The notes below the pieces were generated by a model. The model was not told where the DNA came from. It worked only from the letters and a program-made list of their open reading frames with translations, and did not search any database. Positions 33,957-43,481 of a stretch of DNA of 64,000 bases are shown in pieces. Position 1 is the first letter of the stretch. The number at the start of each line of letters is the position of its first letter. The position numbers and the translations under genes were made by a program. Source of the DNA: Streptomyces sp. NBC_01296 (lineage in GTDB: Bacteria > Actinomycetota > Actinomycetes > Streptomycetales > Streptomycetaceae); NCBI RefSeq assembly GCF_035984415.1, contig NZ_CP130721.1, forward strand, positions 464,453-528,452, read 5' to 3'.

Positions 33957-36900
33957 TTAAAGGGGGGCAGGCTGAGGGGGCTCCAAGCCGAGGGACTTGG
34001 CTTCGGCGATCTTTTTCGTGTAGTCACCCGGCGACTCGCTGGCCAGGCGCTGGTAGAGCTCCAGGGCCGCGCTGCGGGCCGACTCGAACTCCTGTAGGCG
34101 ATCGAGAGCGAGCAGGGTGCTGGCGCGCCGCAGATGGGCGTCGGCGAGCTCCTCCGGCAGCTCCAGCCGTGCCAGGACGGTCACGGCTTCGGCGGCCGCG
34201 AGCTCGGCGCCTTCGAATCTTCGCGCGAGCGTCAGAAAGCTCACCTGGTTGTTCAGGGCGGTCAGGAGGCCTTGGGCATAGTCTGTCGTGTCGCGGAGCA
34301 ATGAGCGAAAGATCTGTGCCGCCTTGTTGTTGACCCGGGACGCCACCGCCAGTCGTGATGCGTTGGCCAGTGTCTTGGCCTGCATGAGGAACGCTCCGCC
34401 GAGCAGCGGCAGGTGGTCCCGGCCGCGATCCGCGACGAGGCGCCTCGCCAGGGTGACGGCCTCGTCCGCGATCTCAATCGCCTCCTCGTGGGCGTCGGCT
34501 GTGGTACTGAGTTCCGCCAAGTCCAAGAGAGTCCGCACGTAGTCCCACTGTCGCGTGTCCGGATCGGAGGGGTCCAGCTGCCGTTGGATCGAGGCCGCCT
34601 CCCGGATGGCCTCCCGCACACCGGTGAAGTCGCCGAGATCGAGCAAAATCTCCGCGAGATGGCTTAGCGTGGACTCGAGTTCGGTGAGATAGGCGTCAGG
34701 TCTCTCCTCGGCTGCTGCCCGGCGGACTCGTAACGACTCCCGGGCCGCTCTCAGGGCCTCGTCCAGGTGCCCCGCCTGGTGGTGGTGGCGTGACAGCGTG
34801 TTGAGCGACCGCGCGAGATCCGGGCGTGCTCCTGCGTCGCTGGAGGCGAGTTCCCGGCGCATGTCGACGGAGGCCCGGGCCTTGTCCAGCGCTTCATTGA
34901 GGCGGCCGGTGGCGGCAAGGCCGTAGGAAAGGTTGTTCAACAGCCCGGCCACATCGGACGTACCAACGTCCCAGTCCTCCGGCCGCCAGCCGGAGAGCTC
35001 CGCCAGCGCCTTCTGCCCTTCGACCACGGATTCTTCGACTCGCTTGAGACCAAGGAGCGCATGGTTCCGTTGCGCCAGCAACATTCCCTTGAGGCAGGCC
35101 GGCACGTCGGGAACAGCGTCGAGGAGAGCCAGCGCGGACGCTGTAGTGCTCAATGCCTCCTCATGGCACTCGACGCCCAGGAGCCTAGTCGTGAGGTTGA
35201 AGAGGGCGCCCGCGCGCTGCACCGGGTCGTCGGCCGAGCGTTCTTCGGTGATCTCCGTGCACCGACGCAGCAGCCGTACGCTCCAGTCGGCCAACGCCCG
35301 GGTCAGCACAGGTGTCCGTAGCGCGAGTTCCTGCAAGTGCTGAGACGGCAGCAGATCCTCTGCCAGGATCACGTCCAACGCATCGATCAGCAGCGCCGGT
35401 TCCGCACTGCGTATCGCCGCCGCCACCAGACGGGGCGCCAGAATCCCCGGGGCATCCCGTACGGCCGTTCGAAGGACGTCTGACAGCCCGTCCGTCCATG
35501 CGGCGGCCCTGCTCAGCACCACCAGGGCGTCGACCATCTCCTCGTTGCCCAACTCCTCAACGAGACGCAGGAAGGTATCAGGCTCTTCCACGACCCGGGT
35601 ACCGACCAGATACTCACCCAGAGGGTCGGGCTCCAGCGTGCCCCACTGCCAGATGTCGCCGACGGCGGACTCGGGGCGGGGATACAGGTCGCGCAGCCAG
35701 TCGGCGACGGCGTGGCGGACGGCCTCCGGCTGGTCGCCGAGGCGCGGCACGCGCCTGAGGATCGCGTGAGCACGCGTGCGGGAAACAGGCCTCACCAGCG
35801 TGGCCGTGACGACCGCGTTGCGCAAGGCAGCATCCCCCAGACTGGCGAGGGGTGCCTTCCGGGAGGTCTTCCTCCAGTACGCGGCCTCGTGCCTAAGCAG
35901 GGTGCCCTGGGCATCACGCACCGCGGACGGCGCATGGGGTGCGAGAAGACTCGCGAGAGCCGCCATGTGAATCTCCAGCACAGTCCGGGGTAAATGGCGC
36001 AGCATCGTGTCCGCGGCGGGAGAGAGGGGCGTGGGGAGGCCGAGTGCAGCGACCCCGCGGCCGAGATCGGTCGCAGCCGTGCGGAAGGCCTCGCGCGCAT
36101 CCATGCCGAGCGACTCGGTGCCCGTGATCGACCAGCGCCGCGCGCGCTCGGCAAGATCGGCCGCCTCGGGGCCGCTCTCGCGCACCTCGTCCCACCAGCG
36201 GCCCACCGCGCGGGCGATAAGCAACACCCGGAAAGGGATCCCGCGCGGGCGGCGGACCAGCTCGTCCAGCAGCGAGCGGACCTGTTCGACGCGACTCTCC
36301 GCGTAGTCGACGACGAGCAGGACCGGGGCCGTGGTCCGGGCAAGCATGCGATAGTGGCCCGCGTTCTCGTGGCGGGTCAGATGCACGATTGCGTACCGAT
36401 TGGCAGCCAGCCGGTGCCCCAGCTCACGTGCGATCCGAGACTTCCCGGCCCCGCCGGCCCCCGTGAGCAAAGCCAGCGACATGTCGTCGCCCGCAGTGCT
36501 CCACGCGGTCATCTCGGCGAGCAGTTCGCCGCGCCCGGAGAACCGCACCATCTCGGCGCGGGGGTGGAGCAGCGAGGCCACGGACTGGGGGACCAGGCGG
36601 GCAACCGCCTCCGCGCCGTCGGCGAACTCGGCAGGTTCCAGCTGTACACCCCGGTCGGTATGCCGGCGGATCAGCTCCCGGAAACCGGCGTCGGCCAGCA
36701 AGGCGTACGCGGGGACGGCCTCCAGCCTGCTGTGCGGCCAGCCCGGAAGGTCCGCCACCGCGACGCCGACGAGGACTCCGTGGCACCAGACAGCCCCGCC
36801 GGACATCCCGGCCCACGGCGACCTGCCCTCCGAGCCGAGTGGCGGGTTCCCAGCGATGTCCAGCACGTAGCGATCGGTCTCCACCGCCTCCATCGGGTCC

Positions 36901-37250
36901 GCCGAGCCCCGAAACGTTCCGGATCCAACCCGCCCCTCGCGGCCGGCTAGCGCGGAGAACCCGAAGACAGTGATCTCGGACGGGTCCACCGTGACGAACG
37001 TGCCCCAGCGTACGGGTTCCGGATCCGGTACGAGATCCTCGTCAGCCAGCAGCAGGGCCGCGTCGTAGGGCCCGTCGGAACGAGCCCAGACAACCTCGCA
37101 GCGGACGGGGACACCGCGGCGGGTGCGGACGACCGCGTGGCCCAAGGCGCCCAGGACGTGCCCCGCGGTCAGGACGAGGCGTGGTCCGAGGACGTAACCG
37201 GAGCCCTGTCCCGCGGCCTCCACCAACGCGACCCGCCGCCGCTCCTCCAC
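33957..37250 (-). CDS. trypsin-like protease / STAND-type NTPase / TPR conflict-system protein
   Basis: 1097 aa in three parts. Residues 1-200: chymotrypsin-fold serine protease with the full triad (His31 in TAGHVL, Asp63 in YDAALL, Ser150 in GMSGGAV). Residues about 230-560: P-loop NTPase, Walker A GAGGAGKS (264-271) and Walker B APVLLVVDYAE, with a STAND-type winged region after it. Residues about 640-1097: TPR-type repeats (LLNNLSYGLAATGRLNEALDKARASVDM, SLNTLSRHHHQAGHLDEALRAARESLRV and others). The architecture fits the NTP-dependent conflict systems described by Kaur, Burroughs, Iyer and Aravind: TPRs sense, the NTPase switches, the protease acts. The trypco2 gene lies 14 bp upstream on the same strand. 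Catalytic residues are intact. Confidence 0.88.
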   Translation of the reverse strand: MEERRRVALVEAAGQGSGYVLGPRLVLTAGHVLGALGHAVVRTRRGVPVRCEVVWARSDGPYDAALLLADEDLVPDPEPVRWGTFVTVDPSEITVFGFSALAGREGRVGSGTFRGSADPMEAVETDRYVLDIAGNPPLGSEGRSPWAGMSGGAVWCHGVLVGVAVADLPGWPHSRLEAVPAYALLADAGFRELIRRHTDRGVQLEPAEFADGAEAVARLVPQSVASLLHPRAEMVRFSGRGELLAEMTAWSTAGDDMSLALLTGAGGAGKSRIARELGHRLAANRYAIVHLTRHENAGHYRMLARTTAPVLLVVDYAESRVEQVRSLLDELVRRPRGIPFRVLLIARAVGRWWDEVRESGPEAADLAERARRWSITGTESLGMDAREAFRTAATDLGRGVAALGLPTPLSPAADTMLRHLPRTVLEIHMAALASLLAPHAPSAVRDAQGTLLRHEAAYWRKTSRKAPLASLGDAALRNAVVTATLVRPVSRTRAHAILRRVPRLGDQPEAVRHAVADWLRDLYPRPESAVGDIWQWGTLEPDPLGEYLVGTRVVEEPDTFLRLVEELGNEEMVDALVVLSRAAAWTDGLSDVLRTAVRDAPGILAPRLVAAAIRSAEPALLIDALDVILAEDLLPSQHLQELALRTPVLTRALADWSVRLLRRCTEITEERSADDPVQRAGALFNLTTRLLGVECHEEALSTTASALALLDAVPDVPACLKGMLLAQRNHALLGLKRVEESVVEGQKALAELSGWRPEDWDVGTSDVAGLLNNLSYGLAATGRLNEALDKARASVDMRRELASSDAGARPDLARSLNTLSRHHHQAGHLDEALRAARESLRVRRAAAEERPDAYLTELESTLSHLAEILLDLGDFTGVREAIREAASIQRQLDPSDPDTRQWDYVRTLLDLAELSTTADAHEEAIEIADEAVTLARRLVADRGRDHLPLLGGAFLMQAKTLANASRLAVASRVNNKAAQIFRSLLRDTTDYAQGLLTALNNQVSFLTLARRFEGAELAAAEAVTVLARLELPEELADAHLRRASTLLALDRLQEFESARSAALELYQRLASESPGDYTKKIAEAKSLGLEPPQPAPL

Positions 37251-37264
37251 CTAGGCCTCGACCC

Positions 37265-37603
37265 TCAGCGCCCGAAAGCGGAGTCCAGATCGCCGACCTC
37301 AGGCGGGTTGCTGTTGCTGATCAGGAGGGGGCTGCCGGAGGCACTCTTCGGGGTGAGGGCGAACTTCACGCGGTGGGTGTCTTGTTTCCCCACCTTGCCT
37401 GCGACGTCAGCCGACACCACGGCGCTGAAGATCCGGCTGACACCGGCCTTCGCCGTGGCCTCCTTCGTCAGCGTAAAGACGAACTCCAGCTCGATCGGCC
37501 CCACTTCGAACTGAAGGCCGCTCGACGCACCCGCGGCTGCCGCGCTCAACAGTTCTTCCCGCAGCGCCTGGACTGCCTCGCCCACCCGGATGTCGTCCGC
37601 CAT
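37265..37603 (-). CDS. trypco2-domain protein, partner of the trypsin-STAND protein
   Basis: About 112 aa from ATG 37603 (MADDIRVGEAVQALREELL; the frame to 37690 is longer but less natural). The sequence matches the trypsin-co-occurring domain 2: an N-terminal helix (IRVGEAVQALREELLSAAAAGASSG), then strands LQFEVGPIELEFVFTLT, VSADVAGKVGKQDTHRVKFALTP. This small domain is recurrently encoded beside or fused to trypsin-like proteases in predicted conflict systems, as adaptor or inhibitor. Its stop is 14 bp before the ATG of the protease-NTPase gene, so the two form an operon. Confidence 0.85.
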   Translation of the reverse strand: MADDIRVGEAVQALREELLSAAAAGASSGLQFEVGPIELEFVFTLTKEATAKAGVSRIFSAVVSADVAGKVGKQDTHRVKFALTPKSASGSPLLISNSNPPEVGDLDSAFGR

Positions 37604-37829
37604 GACCGCCCCCACTCCGTCTCCCTGCACCGGAACACTGCTGGACACTGTACGACCCGCAGGCGCCTCTTTGGTGGGCTCACCAGTCAATCGGATGCCT
37701 GCTTTCCCGGGTGCACGAAGTGGCCGTCAGCGAGCATCGCTGGCCACTAGCATCCAGCCGACGGCGGGCGCCGCAGCATCATGCGGAGCGGCGGAGTCGA
37801 AGGGCCATCTCGGGTATCGGAGTGAACGC

Positions 37830-38096
37830 ATGGGTAACGACTGGACGAGGCTTACTCAGGAAGCGGGAGAACGCGGCGGTCCTGATGCTCTGAGGGATTT
37901 CTACCGGACGCAAGGGCAGAAGTCGGCGGTCACGTATATGGCGTGCCTCGCTGTGGCCTCGTGTGCGGCGTACGGAGTGAACAAGTACCGAAAGTACGCC
38001 GAGGACAAGAAGATGGATCGCAGGATCTCGGAGTTGGAGGCTGAGGGGAGCCATGCCGAGACGGAGGAGTGGCAGGGCGAGATTCCCACCGTGTAG
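37830..38096 (+). CDS. small membrane protein, unknown function
   Basis: 88 aa from ATG 37830 (GGAGTG upstream). Hydrophilic start, one transmembrane helix (YMACLAVASCAAYGVNKY), then a charged helix (KMDRRISELEAEGSHAETEEW). Divergent from the trypco2 operon. Family not recognised. Confidence 0.6.
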   Translation: MGNDWTRLTQEAGERGGPDALRDFYRTQGQKSAVTYMACLAVASCAAYGVNKYRKYAEDKKMDRRISELEAEGSHAETEEWQGEIPTV

Positions 38097-38312
38097 GCGG
38101 AGAGCGGTCTTCCTGCACTGGTGGGTGTGGGAGCGGCGGTCACTGAGAGCGCCGTTTCACCGAGGTCAGGCCCGAACCGATGGGGTACGTAGGGCTCGGC
38201 CTTGTTCCAGGTGAGGGCTTCTGCGGCATCCATAGGCAACGACTGCCCCATCCAATGTGCCGAAGGGGACTGCATGCCCCGCCCCCTGACAGGGGGGCGT
38301 CTTCTGGGTGGT

Positions 38313-38473
38313 TCATTCCTTGGGAGGGAAGAGCTGGACCAGGCGTTCCCGCTGACGGTCGCCCAAGCCCCGGATCCTTCGCGCATCGGAGATGCCGAGG
38401 CCGATGAGGTGGCGGCGGCCCGGACCTTGCCGACGCCGGGGAGGGACTGCAGGAGGTGGAGCGCGCCGGTCAT
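38313..38473 (-). pseudogene. sIHF-like integration host factor remnant, frameshifted
   Basis: MTGALHLLQSLPGVGKVRAA in one frame and HLIGLGISDARRIRGLGDRQ (then RERLVQLF) in another: the helix-two-turn-helix core of actinobacterial integration host factor (LLESLPGVGKVRA...RLGISESRRVRGLG). The frame breaks in the GCC run near 38415. The N-terminal half is missing. Confidence 0.72.
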
Positions 38474-38607
38474 CAGCACAGCTGGCCGCCCCACCAGTCG
38501 GCCCCCTCACCCGCTGATGGCTGGGGCCGCAGCGCCCGGCCCCGGTCGGCCGGCCCGGCCGCTGTTCTGGGCTCGCATCCCTGTTCTGGCCGTCGTCGGG
38601 CCCGGAG

Positions 38608-39258
38608 ATGGTGTTCGTCAAGGGTCTGCCGCTGGACCACCCCCGGATCGGTGAGCTGCAGGCCGAAGCAGCCATTGCCCCGTTCGTTCCCGCCTTCGCC
38701 CCGAGGCTTTTGTGGCGGGAGGAGGCGGGCGGGTGGCTGCTGCTCTGCTTCGAGGGCGCCAACGCCTCCGCGTGGGCCTGGTTCGGCAAGGCTGCGGCGA
38801 CCACGTGGAGCCGGTCGCCGCAGCCTTGCGCGAGCTGAGTCTGGTGCAAGCCCCTGACGAGGTGCGGCTGACGCCGTGGGACCGGTGGGGCGAGTACTGC
38901 GACCCCGCCGACGCTGACGGGGGACAGGCTGGTGCATTCGGATCCGGCCGCCACCAACTTCATGGTCGAGCGCAGCGGCCGGGTGTGGATGGTCGACTGG
39001 GCGTGGGCGATGCGGGGCCCCGCCTGGGTCGACGCCGCGCTGTGGGGGTTCCGCCTGGTGCTGGACGGCAAGTAGAGCGTCGAGGAGGCGGCGCGCTGGG
39101 CACGGACCGTCCCCGCGCTCGCCAAGGCTCCTCGTGAGGGGGTGTTGGTTCTTGCGAAGGCGGAGGCTCGTTCCTGGGAGGCTTGGCGCGAGCACGGGAT
39201 GACCGAGCTGGACGAGACGATCACAGCCGCCCGTGCATGGGCCGCGCACTGGCGCTGA
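38608..39258 (+). pseudogene. aminoglycoside-phosphotransferase-like gene, decayed
   Basis: The first frame gives VKGLPLDHPRIGELQAEAAI and APRLLWREEAGGWLLLCFEG; further pieces in other frames give EPVAAALRELSLVQAPDEVR, the catalytic region LVHSDPAATNFMVERSGRVW then MVDWAWAMRGPAWVDAALWG, an in-frame TAG, and EAARWARTVPALAKAPREGV onward. HSDPAATNFM corresponds to the HGDxxxxN motif and VDWAWA to the metal-binding Asp. At least two shifts and one stop make it a pseudogene. Confidence 0.75.
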
Positions 39259-39459
39259 CGGCCCAACGCCACCCCGGGTACCCGGTGCTCTCCCTGCCAA
39301 CCACGCTGCTGTTCAGGTGGCAGCGCACCGTCTCCCGCCGTGTTCCGGCGAGATGTTCGGCCCCCGCTACCGTGGCGGTGCGCCGAGCAGCGGCTGAACG
39401 GCCTTCAGGGTCCGTCAGCGCGGTGGCGGCCGGGGAGGAGCCGGAGGCCCGCCACCCGG

Positions 39460-40044
39460 TCAGGGGTGGAGGTAGCCGTTAACGTAGCGGCGGGCGGCGG
39501 TTTCGCTCGTGCCCAGCGCGGCCGCCATGTCCTTGAGTGGCACGTTGCGGGCGCCGAGTTCGTACGCTGCGTCCTGGCCGGTCCGGGCAATGACGGACCG
39601 CAGGTCAGCGAGGGCCTTCAATACGACCAGCGGTTCCTCGACGGTGAGGACATCGAGTTGCCGGACAAGGTCGGTGAGGAGACCGGTGAGCTCCGCGGGG
39701 AGCGGGACGGCTGCGTCCCGTACCACCGACACGTGGGCCTCGTAGTCACCGATCGGCCCAGACAGATCGACGTCCGCCTCATACAGCGGCTGGTCCCCGG
39801 CGAGCCTGGCCCAGTCGAGGGGGTACGCGGCCGCGCCCCGCCAGCTGCACGAGCAGCTGCCCCGCAGCAGCACGGCCCGGGGCCGCCCACGCCGGCCGTC
39901 GTACGCGTGCCACTCGGTCGACGACGGCCCGTCCGGACCGCTGCCCACGTCGAAGTAGACCGGGCCCGGCTCACTGCCGTCGGCCAGCAACACCCCCACC
40001 GACCCCTGATGCGCAGCCCCCAACGCCTCCAGCACCCTGTCCAT
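39460..40044 (-). CDS. hypothetical protein with C-terminal HTH-like motif
   Basis: About 194 aa from ATG 40044. N-terminal beta-rich part (SVGVLLADGSEPGPVYFDVGSG, SSTEWHAYDGRRGRPRAVLLRGSCSCSWRG), a helical middle (LTGLLTDLVRQLDVLTVEEPLVVLKALADLRSVIARTG) and an end that looks like a HTH (VPLKDMAAALGTSETAARRYVNGYLHP). The same tail survives at 23388-23480, so this family was once present twice. A sequence-specific DNA-binding role is inferred only from the tail. Confidence 0.6.
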   Translation of the reverse strand: MDRVLEALGAAHQGSVGVLLADGSEPGPVYFDVGSGPDGPSSTEWHAYDGRRGRPRAVLLRGSCSCSWRGAAAYPLDWARLAGDQPLYEADVDLSGPIGDYEAHVSVVRDAAVPLPAELTGLLTDLVRQLDVLTVEEPLVVLKALADLRSVIARTGQDAAYELGARNVPLKDMAAALGTSETAARRYVNGYLHP

Positions 40045-40761
40045 CACGACCAACCCCTCCCCGCGTCCCGATCGAGCCGGCCCACCGTCCGGTCCACGAC
40101 GTTCAGGGTGCCGTGACCTGGGCGCCCGCGTACTGGGATCCACCGAAAGCGGTACGGGACATGGAAGGTCAGGTTTCCCCTTCGCTGCTCGCAGCCAGCC
40201 GCGGAGGGGGGCGAGTTCGACAGGCTCGGCGCTGATGCAGGTGGGTTTACGGGCGGGGGCCGGCTAAGCGCGTGGAGGGCGGCGCGCAGGCGTTTGGCGC
40301 GGCCGGGCAGGAGTCAGGTGCCAGTGTGCTCCTCCTCGGTGGACAACTCAGTCGCGCGGTGCCCGTATTCACCGAGGATTCGGACCTGCTGCCGTTGACG
40401 GGAGAGGAGCAGAGTCGATGAGATGGAGGATTGCACCGCCGGGGGTGTGTCAGGGTCGCGGGTGCATGGATTGGGCCGCCGCCAGCACATTTAGAACAAG
40501 GGGGGGCCGTGACCACCATCGACGGGTTGGGGCCGCGCTCCAGCCGGGCTTGGAGGTTGCCGTCCCGGTGCATGGCGACGGGCCCCAGCAGGGGCAACTC
40601 GACCGCAGCCACGTTCGCCTGCATGGCTTTCACGAGCACCGTTTCGGCGGCGGGCCGCCATACGCCCGTACCCGGGTGTGTCGTTCGTCGGATGTCACGA
40701 TTTGCGGCGGGAATCTGAAGACGCCATGGGCAGAGCGTGTGCGGCTCACTACTCTGGCGCA
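40045..40761. other. 717-bp intergenic stretch
   Basis: No frame with convincing protein character on either strand. It must hold the promoter of the three-gene SMC/nuclease operon; no clear operator seen. Confidence 0.4.
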
Positions 40762-41466
40762 ATGGATCACAATGGAGCGGGCACGGAACCTGAAGGGCGG
40801 CCAACCAGCCGCGAGCAGGACGCCGTCCGCATTCTGTTGTTGATTGACGGGGCCTGCGAGCCACTCTCCGTGCCGGAGCAGGCCGAGCCCGCGCTGCAGC
40901 AGGCAGTCGGGGTCGTGCGGACGCAGGTCAAGCTGCAGAAGCTCGATTTCTGGCTGCGGAACCCGGACTTCCTCGCCAACGAACTCCTCAACGGCTACGA
41001 AACCACTGGCGAACTTCAGCTCTTGGAGCAGGCTGCGGTGATCCTGGATTCCGAAGAACCGGAGGTCCGCCGATACCCGATGCTTCGCCACCATTTCGGC
41101 GCCTATGGGTGGCTGGATGATGCCCTCGCGGTTCTGCGTAGTGCCGGATTGATCATCCGGCAGCGGCGCGGAACGATCGAGCGCGTGCGCCAGCACGACT
41201 ACTACCTGCTGCAGCACGGCCGCCATGTGGTGCGGAAGATCATCCGTGAAGCGCCGGCCTTCGCGTACTACGTCGAGCGGGTCGGGCTTGTCCTTGCCCT
41301 CGCTGGCGACAGGCGGGGCAGCGAGCTGAAGGACATGCAGTACAGGATCCCCGAGTACGCGGAGACGCCCCGGGGACAGGAAATTCGGTCGATCAGCGCG
41401 AAAGCACGAGTGCGCCTGGCGGCGCTTCGCCAGGAGCTCGCGGCGCAAGGAGGGGGACAGGCGTGA
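40762..41466 (+). CDS. middle-component-like protein of a three-gene SMC-ATPase system
   Basis: 234 aa from ATG 40762. Helical protein with a likely winged-helix core: LDFWLRNPDFLANELLNGYETTGELQLLEQAAVIL, MLRHHFGAYGWLDDALAVLRSAGLIIRQRRG, YYLLQHGRHVVRKIIRE. Its stop overlaps the GTG of the ATPase gene. In ABC-three-component (ABC-3C) systems a small protein of this size and position bridges the ATPase and the effector (LmuC-like in Lamassu). Assignment rests on context and fold impression, not on a recognised family signature. Confidence 0.7.
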   Translation: MDHNGAGTEPEGRPTSREQDAVRILLLIDGACEPLSVPEQAEPALQQAVGVVRTQVKLQKLDFWLRNPDFLANELLNGYETTGELQLLEQAAVILDSEEPEVRRYPMLRHHFGAYGWLDDALAVLRSAGLIIRQRRGTIERVRQHDYYLLQHGRHVVRKIIREAPAFAYYVERVGLVLALAGDRRGSELKDMQYRIPEYAETPRGQEIRSISAKARVRLAALRQELAAQGGGQA

Positions 41467-43445
41467 GTGCACCACAGGCTGAGATGGCCCTGGAGGACAG
41501 GATCGCGAAGAAGGCGGACGTTCCGGTCGACGACGTCCGTGACGTGTTCGCAGCCTACGGCCTGCCCCTCGTCGTCTCTCCTGCCCGCGCCCGCCCGTTG
41601 CGCGTGCATCGGCTGCGACTGGCCGGGGAGCGGACCGGCGACGTCCAACCGGGTCCGTTTGACACTCCGCTCGACTTCTCGGAGGGCCTTACCGCCTTCG
41701 TGGCGTCGAACTTCCGGGGTAAGAGTTCGGTGCTGGAGCTGGTGACATGGTGCCTGCGAGGAACCCGGCGCGACGTACTAAAGGCCCGGGTTCGCCGCTG
41801 GCTCCGGCATGTCGATCTGGACGCGACTGTCGCCGGCACCCCCATGGCGTTCCGTCTCGACCTCGCAGAGGGGGAGATCACCTCCGCCGTCGTCTTGACC
41901 GGCCAGGACATCACCGCGCTCGAAGGAGTACGCGCGCCTGACCCCGGCCAGGGGATCACATCCTTGCTCCGGGCAGGAAGCACGGCGAGCTACGCGGAGC
42001 AGATCGCGGGACTGATGCTGGGCCGGATGGACCTGCAACCCCTTCTCAACAGCCGAAAGGAGACCAGCACCACAACGCACGGGTGGCCGTCGTACTTCGG
42101 GGCTATCTACCTCCCCACCGGCGCCGACAAGCCGCTGATGGGCGACGTCATGGTCGACGGCCTGTCGGGACGCCTGCTGCAGGTCTTCCTGGACCTGCCG
42201 GCCGCCGCGGCTCTGACCCGGGTCAAGACGGTCCACGACGTGCGGGTCGCCGGCAACAAGGCACGGCGCAAGGAGGCCGAGGCGGCGGCTGCCGCGCGCA
42301 CGACGGAGCGGGACCGCCTTCAGGGTGAACTCGGCAAGGCTCAGGATCTCCTGGCCAGCTTGAGCCCGAGCGGCACGAGCGATGTCTCGCTGGTCGACCT
42401 CGCGCACACCGCCATGGACCTCGCGCAAGCCGTAGCCGACGCGCAGGACGTCTGGGAGGAAGCGGACCATACGTTCCGGCGGGCGCGTACGGAACGACAG
42501 CACGCAGCCAAACTCCTCAACGACGTCACCGAGAGCGCGACCGCCCGCCTGCTGTTCCACGGGCTCAACCCGACCAGCTGCCCGCGATGCGACCAGACCA
42601 TTGACGACGAGCGCCGCCGCGAAGAGCGCCAGGCGCACACGTGTGCGGTCTGTAGCAGGGAAGTGGTGGGTGACGACGAAGACCCGCAGGCCGTGACCGC
42701 CGAAGCCGAGACCCGACTCGAAGCCACCACCGCTGCCGAAGAAGCCGCGAAGACCGAACGCGAGCAAGCGCGAGCCGACGTTCAGCAGCTCACCGGCCAG
42801 CTGGAGGAGACCCAAGCAGAGTTGCGCCGAGCCCAGTCGGCAGCCGACCTGCCAGCCCGGCTCGCGGCACACGAAGCCGTTCTGCGCCTCGAAGGCGCAC
42901 TCAGCGTGCTGCAAGTCCCACAGGAGACCCCTCCGGACGAGGCGGAGGAGAAGGCAATCCGCATCCTGGATGCCGCTGCTGGGCTGCTTGAGCGCGACAG
43001 CAAGGCAGCTGCCACTCAGCTCTTCAAAGAGATCAACGAAGAGATCGCCAGTCTCGCCATCCGGTTCGGTTTGCCGTCCTTGGAGTCGGTGTCCATCGAC
43101 CGCGCGGCACGTCTGAAGATCTACCCCGTCGGCAGCCCACAGGAATGGTTCCAAGACCAGACTGCCGGCGAGAAGCTGCGGCTACGTGTCGCGGTGGCCA
43201 TCGCTCTCCTGCGGATCGGTCGGCGCAACGGAGTGTCGACTCACCCCGGCCTGCTGCTGATTGACAGCCCGAAGTCCGAGGAAATGCAGTCCGCAGATGC
43301 CCATAAGCTCTTCCGTGAACTGGCCGCGGTCGCAGCCGACAACGAGCTCCAGGTCCTCCTCACGACGGCCGACTTCGATCTTGCCAACGCCACCCTGCCC
43401 GAGCACACCATCCGACAGGCGGCCGAAGGCGCTCCGCTGTGGTGA
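41463..43445 (+). CDS. SMC/Rad50-like ATPase with zinc-hook motif (ABC-3C / Lamassu-like)
   Basis: 660 aa, GTG start coupled to the previous gene. Walker A-like loop ASNFRGKSSVLEL (residues 81-93), long coiled coil (about 260-350 and 400-480) interrupted by a hook with two Cys pairs, CPRC (373-376) and CAVC (394-397). The C-terminal head has the signature-like region WFQDQTAGEKLRLRVAVAIALL and Walker B GLLLIDSPKSEEM followed by LLTTADFD. The DSP-K-E ending resembles DUF3732-type conflict ATPases more than housekeeping SMC. It likely senses foreign DNA or DNA ends and gates the downstream nuclease. Confidence 0.85.
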   Translation: MSAPQAEMALEDRIAKKADVPVDDVRDVFAAYGLPLVVSPARARPLRVHRLRLAGERTGDVQPGPFDTPLDFSEGLTAFVASNFRGKSSVLELVTWCLRGTRRDVLKARVRRWLRHVDLDATVAGTPMAFRLDLAEGEITSAVVLTGQDITALEGVRAPDPGQGITSLLRAGSTASYAEQIAGLMLGRMDLQPLLNSRKETSTTTHGWPSYFGAIYLPTGADKPLMGDVMVDGLSGRLLQVFLDLPAAAALTRVKTVHDVRVAGNKARRKEAEAAAAARTTERDRLQGELGKAQDLLASLSPSGTSDVSLVDLAHTAMDLAQAVADAQDVWEEADHTFRRARTERQHAAKLLNDVTESATARLLFHGLNPTSCPRCDQTIDDERRREERQAHTCAVCSREVVGDDEDPQAVTAEAETRLEATTAAEEAAKTEREQARADVQQLTGQLEETQAELRRAQSAADLPARLAAHEAVLRLEGALSVLQVPQETPPDEAEEKAIRILDAAAGLLERDSKAAATQLFKEINEEIASLAIRFGLPSLESVSIDRAARLKIYPVGSPQEWFQDQTAGEKLRLRVAVAIALLRIGRRNGVSTHPGLLLIDSPKSEEMQSADAHKLFRELAAVAADNELQVLLTTADFDLANATLPEHTIRQAAEGAPLW

Positions 43446-43481
43446 CCACTGTCTGGCACAGCACGAGGAAGGACGAAAGAC

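Noticed and set aside
38608..39258. Possible active aminoglycoside resistance gene
   Set aside because: The reading frame shifts at least twice and contains a TAG; no functional phosphotransferase can be made.
41778..43154. 458-aa minus-strand ORF opposite the SMC ATPase gene
   Set aside because: Shadow of the ATPase gene in high-GC DNA; composition is typical antisense.
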